A program made the translations under genes and the position numbers. Of a stretch of DNA of 64,000 bases, positions 52,277 to 60,760 are shown piece after piece (the first letter of the stretch is position 1; each line of letters starts with the position of its first letter). The DNA is from Thermodesulfobacteriota bacterium. Its GTDB lineage: Bacteria; Desulfobacterota; UBA8473. The notes under the pieces were generated by a model, which worked only from the letters and a program-made list of their open reading frames with translations, was not told where the DNA came from and made no database searches. The stretch is from the NCBI GenBank assembly GCA_040757775.1, contig JBFLWQ010000009.1, positions 46,823 to 110,822 of the forward strand, given 5' to 3'.

Positions 52277-53674
52277 CTACCTCGAACTTCTCTCTGTAGA
52301 GAACCTTCGGGAAGCTGTTCCCTTTTGTTTCGAAGGTCCCTCTGCCCTGTCCCGAAGATACCTGGGGGTAATTCTGGTTTGGGAAGTATTATGTATGCTC
52401 TCCCCTCCCTGTCCGGCAAAGCGTCGCCCGGTTTGTGTACGTCCCTTCACTTCGGCTTTTACCTTTCGGCGGACACGTTCACCATTTCTCCGGGTGCGAA
52501 GGGCAGCAATCCTCTCTTCGAGGGGAATCTCGAAACGTTCTGAAGGTTTATATTTATAGTCAAAACCAGGTATCTTATGCCTCGGCATAGAATGGCCAAG
52601 ACTCTGTTCAATCGAGCGAAACGCTTTCTCCTCGTTGGGAGAGACAAGGGTGCAGGCATCACCTGTTGCGCTTGCCCTGCCGGTCCGGCCTACCCTGTGA
52701 ACGTAATCCTCGGCAATGGGAGGCACATCAAAGTTACAGACGAGACCGAGATTCTTCACATCTATACCCCGGGCGGCGATATCCGTTGCCACAAGGACAC
52801 GGAACAGCCCGCGTTTAAATCCGTTCATGGCCTCGGTTCTCTGTCCCTGTGTGCGGTTACCGTGAATACGGGCACATGCAACACCGTGCTTTTCGAGGAA
52901 GTCGGCCAGCCGGTTGGCCCGATGCCTGGTACGGGTAAAGGCAAGTACACTCTTTGACATACTCTGCTTGAGGAGGGCGAGAAAGAGTGTAGATTTAAGC
53001 TCATGTGCTACAGGATATGCCACATGGGTGATTCCCTCCGCAGCAGCAGGCTTCGTCGTTATATTAAAAGAAAGAGGATTCTTGAGCATCTCCCTGGCCA
53101 GTGTCACGATGGGCGGGGGAAGGGTAGCCGAAAAGAAAAGAGTCTGACGACGCTCTGGAAGGTATCCCAGGATGCGTCTGATATCAGGCAGAAAACCCAT
53201 ATCTAGCATACGGTCCGCCTCATCGAGTACTAAATGGCTAATACCATCGAGTCGGGCATAATTGTTCCTTAGATGGTCAAGGAGGCGACCGGGTGTGGCG
53301 ACAAGAACGTCCACCCCCTTTCGGAATGCCCTTTCCTGGGGAACAGGAGAAACGCCTCCGTATACAGCAGCGCTCTTAATAGGCGTGTAAATGGCAATAT
53401 CCTGAAGATGATCCACTATCTGCACGGCAAGCTCCCGCGTGGGGGCAAGGATAAGTGCCCTTGTTATTCCCCGGGGTTTGCCGATCAACTGATGAAGAAT
53501 GGGGAGAAGGAAGGCAGCAGTCTTACCGCTTCCAGTTACAGCCGTGGCCATGACATCATGTCCCTGTAGAAGGCGTGGAATAGCCAGCCGCTGGATTGGT
53601 GTAGGTTGGTCGAAACCCTTTTTTTGAAGGGCTTTCAACAGATGTGGATGAAGTGCAAACGATGAAAATGACAT
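52277..53674 (-). CDS. rhlE: DEAD-box ATP-dependent RNA helicase (RhlE-like)
   Basis: 465 residues from the ATG at 53674 (AAGGAG five bases upstream). All motifs present: Q motif GFDQPTPIQRLAIP, AVTGSGKT, PTRELAVQ, TPGRLLDHL, LDEADRMLDMGF, SAT, HGNRTQGQR, ATDIAARGID and HRVGRTGRA. The basic C-terminal ~100 residues would bind RNA. Works in ribosome assembly or cold-stress RNA remodelling. Convergent with msrBA. Confidence 0.94.
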   Translation of the reverse strand: MSFSSFALHPHLLKALQKKGFDQPTPIQRLAIPRLLQGHDVMATAVTGSGKTAAFLLPILHQLIGKPRGITRALILAPTRELAVQIVDHLQDIAIYTPIKSAAVYGGVSPVPQERAFRKGVDVLVATPGRLLDHLRNNYARLDGISHLVLDEADRMLDMGFLPDIRRILGYLPERRQTLFFSATLPPPIVTLAREMLKNPLSFNITTKPAAAEGITHVAYPVAHELKSTLFLALLKQSMSKSVLAFTRTRHRANRLADFLEKHGVACARIHGNRTQGQRTEAMNGFKRGLFRVLVATDIAARGIDVKNLGLVCNFDVPPIAEDYVHRVGRTGRASATGDACTLVSPNEEKAFRSIEQSLGHSMPRHKIPGFDYKYKPSERFEIPLEERIAALRTRRNGERVRRKVKAEVKGRTQTGRRFAGQGGESIHNTSQTRITPRYLRDRAEGPSKQKGTASRRFSTERSSR

Positions 53675-54122
53675 ATATCTCCTTATTTCCTCAGGCGTAT
53701 TGCCCAAAAAGGCAAGGTACCGCCGATGGATTAGTATCCGGCTGGTTTAGTTTGTATCTTGGGACGTTTAGGATGAATACGGAGGAATTGCCGGTGAAGC
53801 CGCCGCTCAGGCTCTGAAAGTCCACATATACTTAACGCATCTTGCCCAAGGCATGGCTGCTCCGACAAGTTAGGCTGGAGCATTTGACAAGAATGTCTAT
53901 TACTAATGGAGCATTCTATATGGAGGGGAACGGAAAGTCAAGGGGAAAAAAGCTGGTGAAAATAAAGTGTTTGACAGTCTAAACTCAGGTGTGTTAAAAA
54001 ATGCTGAACAGTCACCTTCTTTTTTAAAGGAACTGTCAACAGAATTTTATCTATAAGTTTACCAATAGAGAGAGTGCATTGTCAGATACGGACGGGATAG
54101 GAATAAAGAGAGGAGACCCTAA
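53675..54122. other. 448-bp intergenic region
   Basis: Divergent space between the helicase and a lipoprotein gene. Contains TTGACA (about 53972-53977) with TTAAAA 17 bp on, a weak plus-strand promoter candidate, and a second TTGACA at about 53886. Nothing else recognised. Confidence 0.4.
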
Positions 54123-54815
54123 ATGAAAAACAAATTCACTGTTGGGATTCTATTTTTAACATTATTTGTGTTTGCGATGTTAGTCAGCTGTAGTAAAAGT
54201 ATAGAGACCTATTATCCCCTAAAGGAAGGGATGACATGGAAATATCAGAATACCTTCGGTTCACATGCTATCAATGGTGCTGAGAAAACGATTATTACTA
54301 ACCTTGCCCCACAAGAATTAAAAGGTAAAAAAGTAACACCGCAAAAAGTGGAAATAGGAGGTCAAAGTCGCCTTTCTTTTCTAATTGAAGATGCAGGTGG
54401 TTTATACGAATTTACAGAACAACAACCAGTACCTGTAGGGCAAGAAAAGAAATCATCTACGTTTTATATTATAAAATATCCTATTAAAGCAGGAACAACA
54501 TGGGAACGGATGGCCAGGACGTCTCTTAGCAACGTTCCTGTTAAGCTAAAATATACTATTGAAAGTATAGATGAGAAGGTTACAGTCCCTGCCGGTACAT
54601 TCGAGGGATGTATTAAGGTTAATGGTCTTGGTGACACGCAAACAAATCTTAACATATTTGGTGGCACAATTATTATTGCTGTTACTGTAGAGCATTACTC
54701 TTGGTATGCCCCCAAAGTTGGTCTGGTTAAATCAATTGTGAAGGAAAAAAGCAGCCATATCTATGAAGCAGGGGAATGGGATATGACTATGCAGTTGGAA
54801 TCATTTAAAAAATAG
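54123..54815 (+). CDS. hypothetical lipoprotein
   Basis: 230 residues. Signal peptide with lipobox MLVSCSK (Cys about 23). The remainder is beta-rich (YYPLKEGMTWKYQNTFGS, then PIKAGTTWERMA, VPAGTFEGCIKV, YSWYAPKVGLVKSI). This pattern recurs in bacterial lipoproteins of unknown function. Probably anchored in the outer membrane. AGAGGAG ribosome site. Confidence 0.75.
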   Translation: MKNKFTVGILFLTLFVFAMLVSCSKSIETYYPLKEGMTWKYQNTFGSHAINGAEKTIITNLAPQELKGKKVTPQKVEIGGQSRLSFLIEDAGGLYEFTEQQPVPVGQEKKSSTFYIIKYPIKAGTTWERMARTSLSNVPVKLKYTIESIDEKVTVPAGTFEGCIKVNGLGDTQTNLNIFGGTIIIAVTVEHYSWYAPKVGLVKSIVKEKSSHIYEAGEWDMTMQLESFKK

Positions 54816-54835
54816 AAATGAAGGAAACGAAGCCA

Positions 54836-55537
54836 TCAAATTTCTTTTGCCAGGATAATTGCCTCTGCTATCTCTCTCATGGACCTACGGGTGTTCATGC
54901 TCTGTTTCTGTATTCTGCGAAATGCATCTTCACCTGAAAGCCCTCGATCACGCATCAGTATATCTTTGGCTCGTTCCACCAATTTACGGGTTTCTAATTC
55001 CTCTTGAATAACCCTGGTTTTGACCATTAATTCTGTATTCTCAATGGCTATGGCTGACTGATTCGCTACAGTGGTCAAAACATTTACATCTGTTTCGGAG
55101 AATCTATATGGAGTTGATTTATAGCAGTTTATTACCCCTATTACTCTATCCTTTACACGCATTGGAACACTTAGCATAGAGACCAATCCCTCTTTTTTTG
55201 CAAGTTCTTTCTCTTTATACCTGGGTTCCTTCTGGACATCTATGATGACAGCCGGTTTATTCTTTTTGGCAACATAACCAACTATTCCTTCCCCCAGTTT
55301 TAAACTTCTTTCCTTTAAATATTCCTGGCTCATGCTTTGAGTTGCCCTGATTTTCAATACCTTATCTTTTTCATCAATCAGCCATAAAGAACATACTTTT
55401 GAGTTCATAACCTCTGCTGTGACTACTACTATCAACCGCAATATATCTTCCAGGTAAAGATCAGAGGTAATTGCCTCGCTGATCTTCAAAAGAGCCTCTA
55501 TCTGTTTGGGATAAGATACTTTAGACTTTCCTGGCAT
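54836..55537 (-). CDS. GAF-ANTAR regulatory protein
   Basis: 233 residues. GAF domain (~20-165: SLWLIDEKDKVLKIRATQS, VSMLSVPMRVKDRVIGVINCY, VNVLTTVANQSAIAIENTEL) followed by an ANTAR helical triad (LVERAKDILMRDRGLSGEDAF, RRSMREIAEAII). ANTAR proteins bind paired hairpins in nascent RNA and prevent termination; GAF would sense a small molecule. Possible target: attenuated leaders such as that at 42.8 kb (speculative). Confidence 0.9.
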   Translation of the reverse strand: MPGKSKVSYPKQIEALLKISEAITSDLYLEDILRLIVVVTAEVMNSKVCSLWLIDEKDKVLKIRATQSMSQEYLKERSLKLGEGIVGYVAKKNKPAVIIDVQKEPRYKEKELAKKEGLVSMLSVPMRVKDRVIGVINCYKSTPYRFSETDVNVLTTVANQSAIAIENTELMVKTRVIQEELETRKLVERAKDILMRDRGLSGEDAFRRIQKQSMNTRRSMREIAEAIILAKEI

Positions 55538-55587
55538 CTTTAATTAATCCTTACCAAATACTATTAACTATTAACCGTTAACTGTAT

Positions 55588-56493
55588 TTATTTCACTAGT
55601 TGTGATACTGGTACCACTTCTATCCCTTTTGCCTTCAGTTCTGGTATCATCTGTTTCAATGCTTTAATCGTAGCCGGGTGGGGATGACCAATACCTATGG
55701 CAGAACCATTTTTCAAGGAGAGTTTGGCCAGTTTGTAAATCTGGGCGTTGATTGATTTGAGGTCTTGATTATTATCCAAGAAAATGTTGCGCTCCGCAAC
55801 CTTTAAACCCATCTCCTTAGCTACGGAATAACCAACAGTATTTTTCGATGTCCTGCTGTCAAGAAAGAACAGCCCCCTCTTTTCAAGCTCATTTAGAACA
55901 ACCCTCATCTTTTCTTTATCTTCCGTAAATTTGGATCCCATGTGGTTGTTTACACCTTTTATAAAGGGGACCGCGCCTATATCTGTCTCAAGTTTTTTCA
56001 GTAACTCTTCATTGTCCATGTCCAATAGAAGGGTACCATCGCCCGGGTTTTTTGGGGGATATTCGTAGGGTTCCATGGGCAGATGAAGTATTACATCTCT
56101 TCCCCTAGTGTGGGCTTTTTGAGCTAAGGATTTAGAGTATGGTCCCTGGGGAAAGATAGAAAAGGTCAGAGGAGCATCAATCTTCAGGAGTTCCTCTGCA
56201 TTACCGTTATTATAACCTAAATCATCAATGATAATTGCTATTTTATAAACCCCGAGGACCCTTGTTACACTGGGAATAACTTCTTCAGTTTTATGGTCTT
56301 TTTTTATATGGGTATCTTTTGGGAGCTCCTTAAAGGGAACTTCCGGGGTTTTTGCAGGAGGATATGCATCGTATTTCATCTTTTGCCTGGTATACAGCAG
56401 AATGGCAGCGATCACCAAGACCACCAATAAGGAAGTTAAACTCAATAAAGCAATTCGAGAAGGTTTTTTCTTTTTATTATACTTTTTTTTCAA
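55588..56493 (-). CDS. divergent polysaccharide deacetylase (DUF610/YibQ family)
   Basis: 301 residues. N-terminal membrane anchor (IALLSLTSLLVVLVIAAILL), proline-rich linker, then the NodB-like fold: IAIIIDDLGYNNGNAEELL, PLTFSIFPQGPYS, VILHLPMEPYEYP, GVNNHMGSKFT (HxG) and GIGHPHPATIKAL. Probably acts on envelope glycans. TTG start. Follows ctpA, as in many Proteobacteria, where they form an operon. Confidence 0.92.
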   Translation of the reverse strand: MKKKYNKKKKPSRIALLSLTSLLVVLVIAAILLYTRQKMKYDAYPPAKTPEVPFKELPKDTHIKKDHKTEEVIPSVTRVLGVYKIAIIIDDLGYNNGNAEELLKIDAPLTFSIFPQGPYSKSLAQKAHTRGRDVILHLPMEPYEYPPKNPGDGTLLLDMDNEELLKKLETDIGAVPFIKGVNNHMGSKFTEDKEKMRVVLNELEKRGLFFLDSRTSKNTVGYSVAKEMGLKVAERNIFLDNNQDLKSINAQIYKLAKLSLKNGSAIGIGHPHPATIKALKQMIPELKAKGIEVVPVSQLVK

Positions 56494-56603
56494 TCTGCCT
56501 TTTCTGCCTTTTTTCTTTTTTCAGCCATCGTAAGTTGAAATACTATCTCTTTTAAGTTTCTTAAGAGGCATACCCCGACTTCAGTTAGTGTCAGATGGTT
56601 AAA

Positions 56604-57932
56604 TTATCGGATATCACTCACCTTCACATTCTTTTTAAAAACATACCAGCTCTTTAATAGTTCCAATGCCCTATCTAATTGGACGTCTTCAGATATTTTA
56701 TCTTCTTTTACATCATCCAAAGCATCTTCTCTTTCTTTCTCCTTTGTGGTGTCCTCAAAATGCCGTTCCAGATCCTTCTCTCTGAGGAATCGCATCTTCA
56801 TCTTTTCTCCAGCCCCTGAAGGTATCTTTTCGGGAACAACTATGTCAGGCGTAATACCCTTTGCTTGAATGGACCTTCCTTTAGGTGTATAGTATCTGCC
56901 AATGGTTAATCTAAGACCGGAACCATCCTCTAAAGGATATATTGACTGGACTGTTGCCTTTCCAAAGGTTTGAACACCTAAAATAAGGGCTCTTTCATGG
57001 TCCTGTAATGCTCCCGCAACAATCTCTGACGCACTGGCACTACCGGCATTAACAAGGACTATTATTGGGTAATCACGGGATTTTTTAGTCCCATGAGCCT
57101 TGTATTCTTTTCTACTCCCTTTTGCCCTTTCCTCGGTATAGGTAATGATGCCAGAATCCAAGAATTCATCAGAAACCTTAAGTGCCTGGTCAAATGGACC
57201 TCCAGGGTTGTTTCTCAAATCCAGTATTAAACCCTTAATGCCGTTTTTCGCTGTCTCTAATTTATTGAGGGCATCTTTTAGCTCATTTGATGTTTTGTCT
57301 TGAAAACTTTTAATCCTGATATACCCATAACCTTCTTCAAGAGCTTTATATTTCACGCTTTCGATTTTAATGACGGCACGGGTTATTGTGAAATCCTTCG
57401 GTTCCGATAGCCCCTTCCGCAGTATTGAGATAGTTATCTGGGTTCCGGCAGGTCCACGCATCAACTTTACAGCGTCCATTAAACCCATATCCTTCGTGGA
57501 TTTCCCATTAATTTTGACAATATAATCCCCTGCTTTTATCCCAGCCCGAAAGGCAGGGGTGTCCTCTATGGGAGATATAACCATGATAGTGCCTTCTTTC
57601 TTGGTAATTTCGATTCCTAGTCCTCCGAATACCCCTCTTGTTTCCAGTTTCATTTCTTTAAATACATCAGGAGGCATAAAAGAAGAATGGGGATCTAGAG
57701 CCTCTAACATCCCATTTATAGCACCATGAAGTAGTTTTTCAGTATCGACTTCTTCTACATAATTTTTTTGAACAATAGACAAAACATCTGTAAACATCTT
57801 GAGTTTTTCGTAAGTTTCCTTATTTACAGCCGATACCCTGCGCATCCACCCAAGACTCATTACAAACCCTAATACCAAAACCATGGATATGATTAACACT
57901 AATTTTTTATTTTTCTTCATCTTAAAGGACAT
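56604..57932 (-). CDS. ctpA: carboxyl-terminal processing protease CtpA (S41)
   Basis: 442 residues from the ATG at 57932 (AGGAGG upstream). Signal anchor LVLIISMVLVLGFVMS, then a PDZ domain (GGLGIEITKKEGTIMVISPI, AGIKAGDYIVKING), and the S41 catalytic core with SASASEIVAGALQDHERA (Ser) and FGKATVQSIYPL (Lys). Exported protease for C-terminal cleavage of envelope proteins, often with murein enzymes. Upstream of the deacetylase gene. Confidence 0.95.
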   Translation of the reverse strand: MSFKMKKNKKLVLIISMVLVLGFVMSLGWMRRVSAVNKETYEKLKMFTDVLSIVQKNYVEEVDTEKLLHGAINGMLEALDPHSSFMPPDVFKEMKLETRGVFGGLGIEITKKEGTIMVISPIEDTPAFRAGIKAGDYIVKINGKSTKDMGLMDAVKLMRGPAGTQITISILRKGLSEPKDFTITRAVIKIESVKYKALEEGYGYIRIKSFQDKTSNELKDALNKLETAKNGIKGLILDLRNNPGGPFDQALKVSDEFLDSGIITYTEERAKGSRKEYKAHGTKKSRDYPIIVLVNAGSASASEIVAGALQDHERALILGVQTFGKATVQSIYPLEDGSGLRLTIGRYYTPKGRSIQAKGITPDIVVPEKIPSGAGEKMKMRFLREKDLERHFEDTTKEKEREDALDDVKEDKISEDVQLDRALELLKSWYVFKKNVKVSDIR

Positions 57933-58050
57933 ATTTTCCTCCTGGATTGTAGTAAATGCTGAAAGATAGATTGTCATTGTGTGGTCCAACAGCAATGTGG
58001 TAATCCCTCAAAGTTGCTTTGTTCTGCTCACAATGACAACTTATGGAAAA

Positions 58051-59646
58051 TCAACTTATTTGTATATTGCCAATAAACGATCTCAGAGCTTTACCCAATT
58101 CCTCTGTATCATTTAAGTATTCATTCTTCAATCCTTCAAACGTCTCTGAATTCCACCCAGACTCCACAAGTTCAACAGACTTGAAGAAAAAGTCCAGATT
58201 TCTTGAAGAAAATTCTTTTTTCAACTCTGTATATTCTCTTACAAAAGTACTGTCAAGATACTTTCGGTTATGGCGGCTAGTCCATATATCTGTGTCTAAA
58301 AAAAACCTATCCATGTCCACCATTCTTTTTCGAATTGGTGATAAGCTTCTAGCCAGGTTTCCTATGCCAGGATCTGCGTACCGGTACAAAAAACCCCTTT
58401 TATATTCGTCCTTGGAGATTATCATGCCTTCTTCTTCCAACCTATTAAATATTTCCACACCAGGATAAAGCTCCATCCGGTTTGAGAAGTGCTGAAAAAA
58501 ACACGCATGGTTGATCTTCTCCAGAAATTCGGCATTTATGCGTAGGTCATTAAGGGTGACGTATGGATGAAACATAATAAATCCGAGATGGAGAACGATA
58601 TTGTGTTCCGCAAGGATTCTGGCTATGCGATAATACTGTTCTAGAACAGCCTTTTTGTTAAAGAACTTCAATGTTTGTGGTGAAGCGCTTTCTATCCCCA
58701 CAATAATCCGTTCTAGACCAGCTTCTTTCAAAAGGGAAAGTAATGGTTCACACCCGATTAGGGCTTCTGCTGTGCACAGAATTCTAAACTTAAGTTCCAG
58801 CCCTCTGGAGATCATACCTTCTGCTATTTGTTTTATCCGTTTTTCCCCAGCCTTACCGGGCCCAATAAAATTATCCTCAGCAAAGAGAACTGTCTTAACG
58901 TCGAGTTCCTTTTGCAGATATGTCAACTCATCCAGTACATTCTCTGCTGATCGTGCCCGCCAGAGATGTCCTTTCTGCAGTCTTTCAAATGGTGGAATAC
59001 TGCAGAAACTACACTCTGCTGCACATCCTCTACTGCTTACAACTCTTGCAGTAGGAGATTTCCCTTTTTGAAGCTGCCATTTAAGGGCGTCACGGGCAGG
59101 AAAGGGGATTGAGTCTAAAACCGTAATCTTCTTGCGGCATGGGTTCTCATAGATACTGCCGTTTTTGCCTTTGAAATAAACACCTGGTGTACCCTGTAAT
59201 GATAACCCCAACCGTAATCTATCAGTCATGTCCAGAATGGTAAGTTCTCCCTCACCCCTTACCACTGAATCGAAACTCGATTCCTTAATCAAAAGCCGCT
59301 TGGCCAAAAACGTAGCGTGGTGTCCTCCCAAACATATATGAATCCTGCTATCAGCTTCTTTTAAACGGTTGCTTATGTGAATAGCATCTTCCATGGTTGC
59401 GACAGTAGGAGAAAATCCCACTATGGATGGAGAAAAATCCAGAATTTCCTGAATAGCCTCATTGTCCGATATATCTCTCGTCGCTGCATCAATGATTGCC
59501 ACCTCATATCCATGTTCACGTAGCACCGATGTCAGATAGCCAATACCTATATGCTCCAGAGTAAAGTTTGATCCAGCAAATTGACATGGTATGCGAGCCT
59601 TCAAATTGACAAATGCTATTCGAAAATCTTTACCTTCTTTACTCAT
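58051..59646 (-). CDS. B12-binding radical SAM protein
   Basis: 531 residues. N-terminal Rossmann-like cobalamin domain (GIGYLTSVLREHGYEVAIID, PSIVGFSPTVATMEDAIHI, ICLGGHHATF) without the base-on His of DxHxxG. Then Cx3Cx2C in SRGCAAECSFCSIPPF, AEDNFIGP and the radical SAM barrel, and a ~120-residue tail. Family covers methyltransferases and ring-forming enzymes. Substrate unknown. Confidence 0.9.
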   Translation of the reverse strand: MSKEGKDFRIAFVNLKARIPCQFAGSNFTLEHIGIGYLTSVLREHGYEVAIIDAATRDISDNEAIQEILDFSPSIVGFSPTVATMEDAIHISNRLKEADSRIHICLGGHHATFLAKRLLIKESSFDSVVRGEGELTILDMTDRLRLGLSLQGTPGVYFKGKNGSIYENPCRKKITVLDSIPFPARDALKWQLQKGKSPTARVVSSRGCAAECSFCSIPPFERLQKGHLWRARSAENVLDELTYLQKELDVKTVLFAEDNFIGPGKAGEKRIKQIAEGMISRGLELKFRILCTAEALIGCEPLLSLLKEAGLERIIVGIESASPQTLKFFNKKAVLEQYYRIARILAEHNIVLHLGFIMFHPYVTLNDLRINAEFLEKINHACFFQHFSNRMELYPGVEIFNRLEEEGMIISKDEYKRGFLYRYADPGIGNLARSLSPIRKRMVDMDRFFLDTDIWTSRHNRKYLDSTFVREYTELKKEFSSRNLDFFFKSVELVESGWNSETFEGLKNEYLNDTEELGKALRSFIGNIQIS

Positions 59647-60057
59647 CTATTACTGGTCTTCGGTTTGTTAATTACTTCCTTATGAAAAACTCCCTTTTTT
59701 GCCACCTAGAACAGATTTTTTGATCCGTTGTAGGTGGATTTGCTCTACAGGAAATTTTTTATTTTCAGGGTGGACTAGTTAGTTTATGCGTTTTTAAATT
59801 CTGATTCTTGCCCGTCTCAGGAAGTCGTAGATTATTAAGCTAACATACTTCACCGTTAACTGCAAGAACTAAATACCTGAAGCCTAGTCGATTCCTGATT
59901 CGTCTCTACTTTGGCCTGACAAAAGTTTGACTTTTCACTTGACATGGTTTTTTTTTATGCTAGCATTACATACAAAATGGGTGGGAGATGAATTCCCCTC
60001 AGAAAATAAATTAATAAAAATATATTAAACTCATATTTAAGAAGGAGGTAAACCTGG
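59647..60057. other. 411-bp divergent intergenic region with promoter
   Basis: TTGACA (59939-59944), 16-bp spacer and TAGCAT (59961-59966) form a plausible plus-strand promoter for the zinc protein and perhaps the cdh genes. AAGGAGGT (60042-60049) is the ribosome site. No gene in the rest. Confidence 0.55.
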
Positions 60058-60285
60058 ATGGCGGAAGGAAAAATTTGTGGGAAATGCAATGAGAATGAGG
60101 CAAAAGAGACATGCAGTGAATGTGGAATTGACATTTGTGAAATGTGCTCAGTAGAAATCGCGTTAGATGCAACTCACCCGGCGGCAAGGATAAAGGGTTA
60201 TTCCAAACCTGGCGCTCTTACAGCTGGTACGGTAAGGAAAAATGTTTGTAAAGACTGTCTTTCCGAAGTTGATGTATTTGAATAG
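60058..60285 (+). CDS. small B-box-like zinc-binding protein
   Basis: 75 residues with eight Cys: ICGKCNENEAKETCSECGID, ICEMC and late VCKDC. The spacing resembles B-box or FYVE-like zinc fingers binding two metals. The central part has DATHPAARIKGYSKPG. I do not recognise the family. It precedes cdhA by 475 bp with no terminator of standard type between them, so cotranscription is possible. Confidence 0.7.
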   Translation: MAEGKICGKCNENEAKETCSECGIDICEMCSVEIALDATHPAARIKGYSKPGALTAGTVRKNVCKDCLSEVDVFE

Positions 60286-60760
60286 TAGTTCAATACGTAG
60301 CCCCTTTCTCTATAGGTAAGCTTAGCAAATGTAGGATAGAGAATGCTGAGGATATAGACAATAAACACCTTTAAAGTAGTTAAATGATTTTATAGTATCA
60401 ATAGAAGCAAATTCTTTTTTATGCAACAGGGAGAGGGTGCCTGTTGCATAAAACATCCCCTTGAGTCATAAGTTAAGAAATAAACATTGAAGGCATTAAT
60501 TAGGGTGTTATCATATTGATTTTTGGAACAGAGAAAATGTCGTGAAATACTTGTGGAATGAGAAAAAACAATCCTTTCAGCTTCAGAATCTCCGCCTGAG
60601 GAGGATTTGACCTATCTAAGCTTGCTAAGGTAGGTTCCCAAAAACCTTGCACGTAGTTTTTAAAGGGGCTCATAATAGGAACCCCCTAGGTGTTAGAGGT
60701 GTTTCTATGGCAACAGTTGTTTTATGAGGTACTAATTAAACTAACAAGGGAGGTAAATCA
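60286..60760. other. 475-bp leader-like region before cdhA
   Basis: Contains a perfect 14-bp inverted repeat (60417-60430 and 60440-60453, 9-nt loop) and other smaller stems near 60610-60640. No gene. The hairpin lacks a following T-run on the plus strand, so it is not a simple terminator there. Confidence 0.5.
60417..60453. repeat. perfect 14-bp inverted repeat in the cdhA leader
   Basis: TTTTATGCAACAGG and CCTGTTGCATAAAA flank GAGAGGGTG. Could act as an operator, RNA processing site or minus-strand terminator (a T-run follows it only on the minus strand side weakly). Confidence 0.75.

Noticed and set aside
53772..53816. 14-codon frame with GGAGG-like sequence
   Set aside because: Too short and the GGAGG lies inside the frame; no supporting context.
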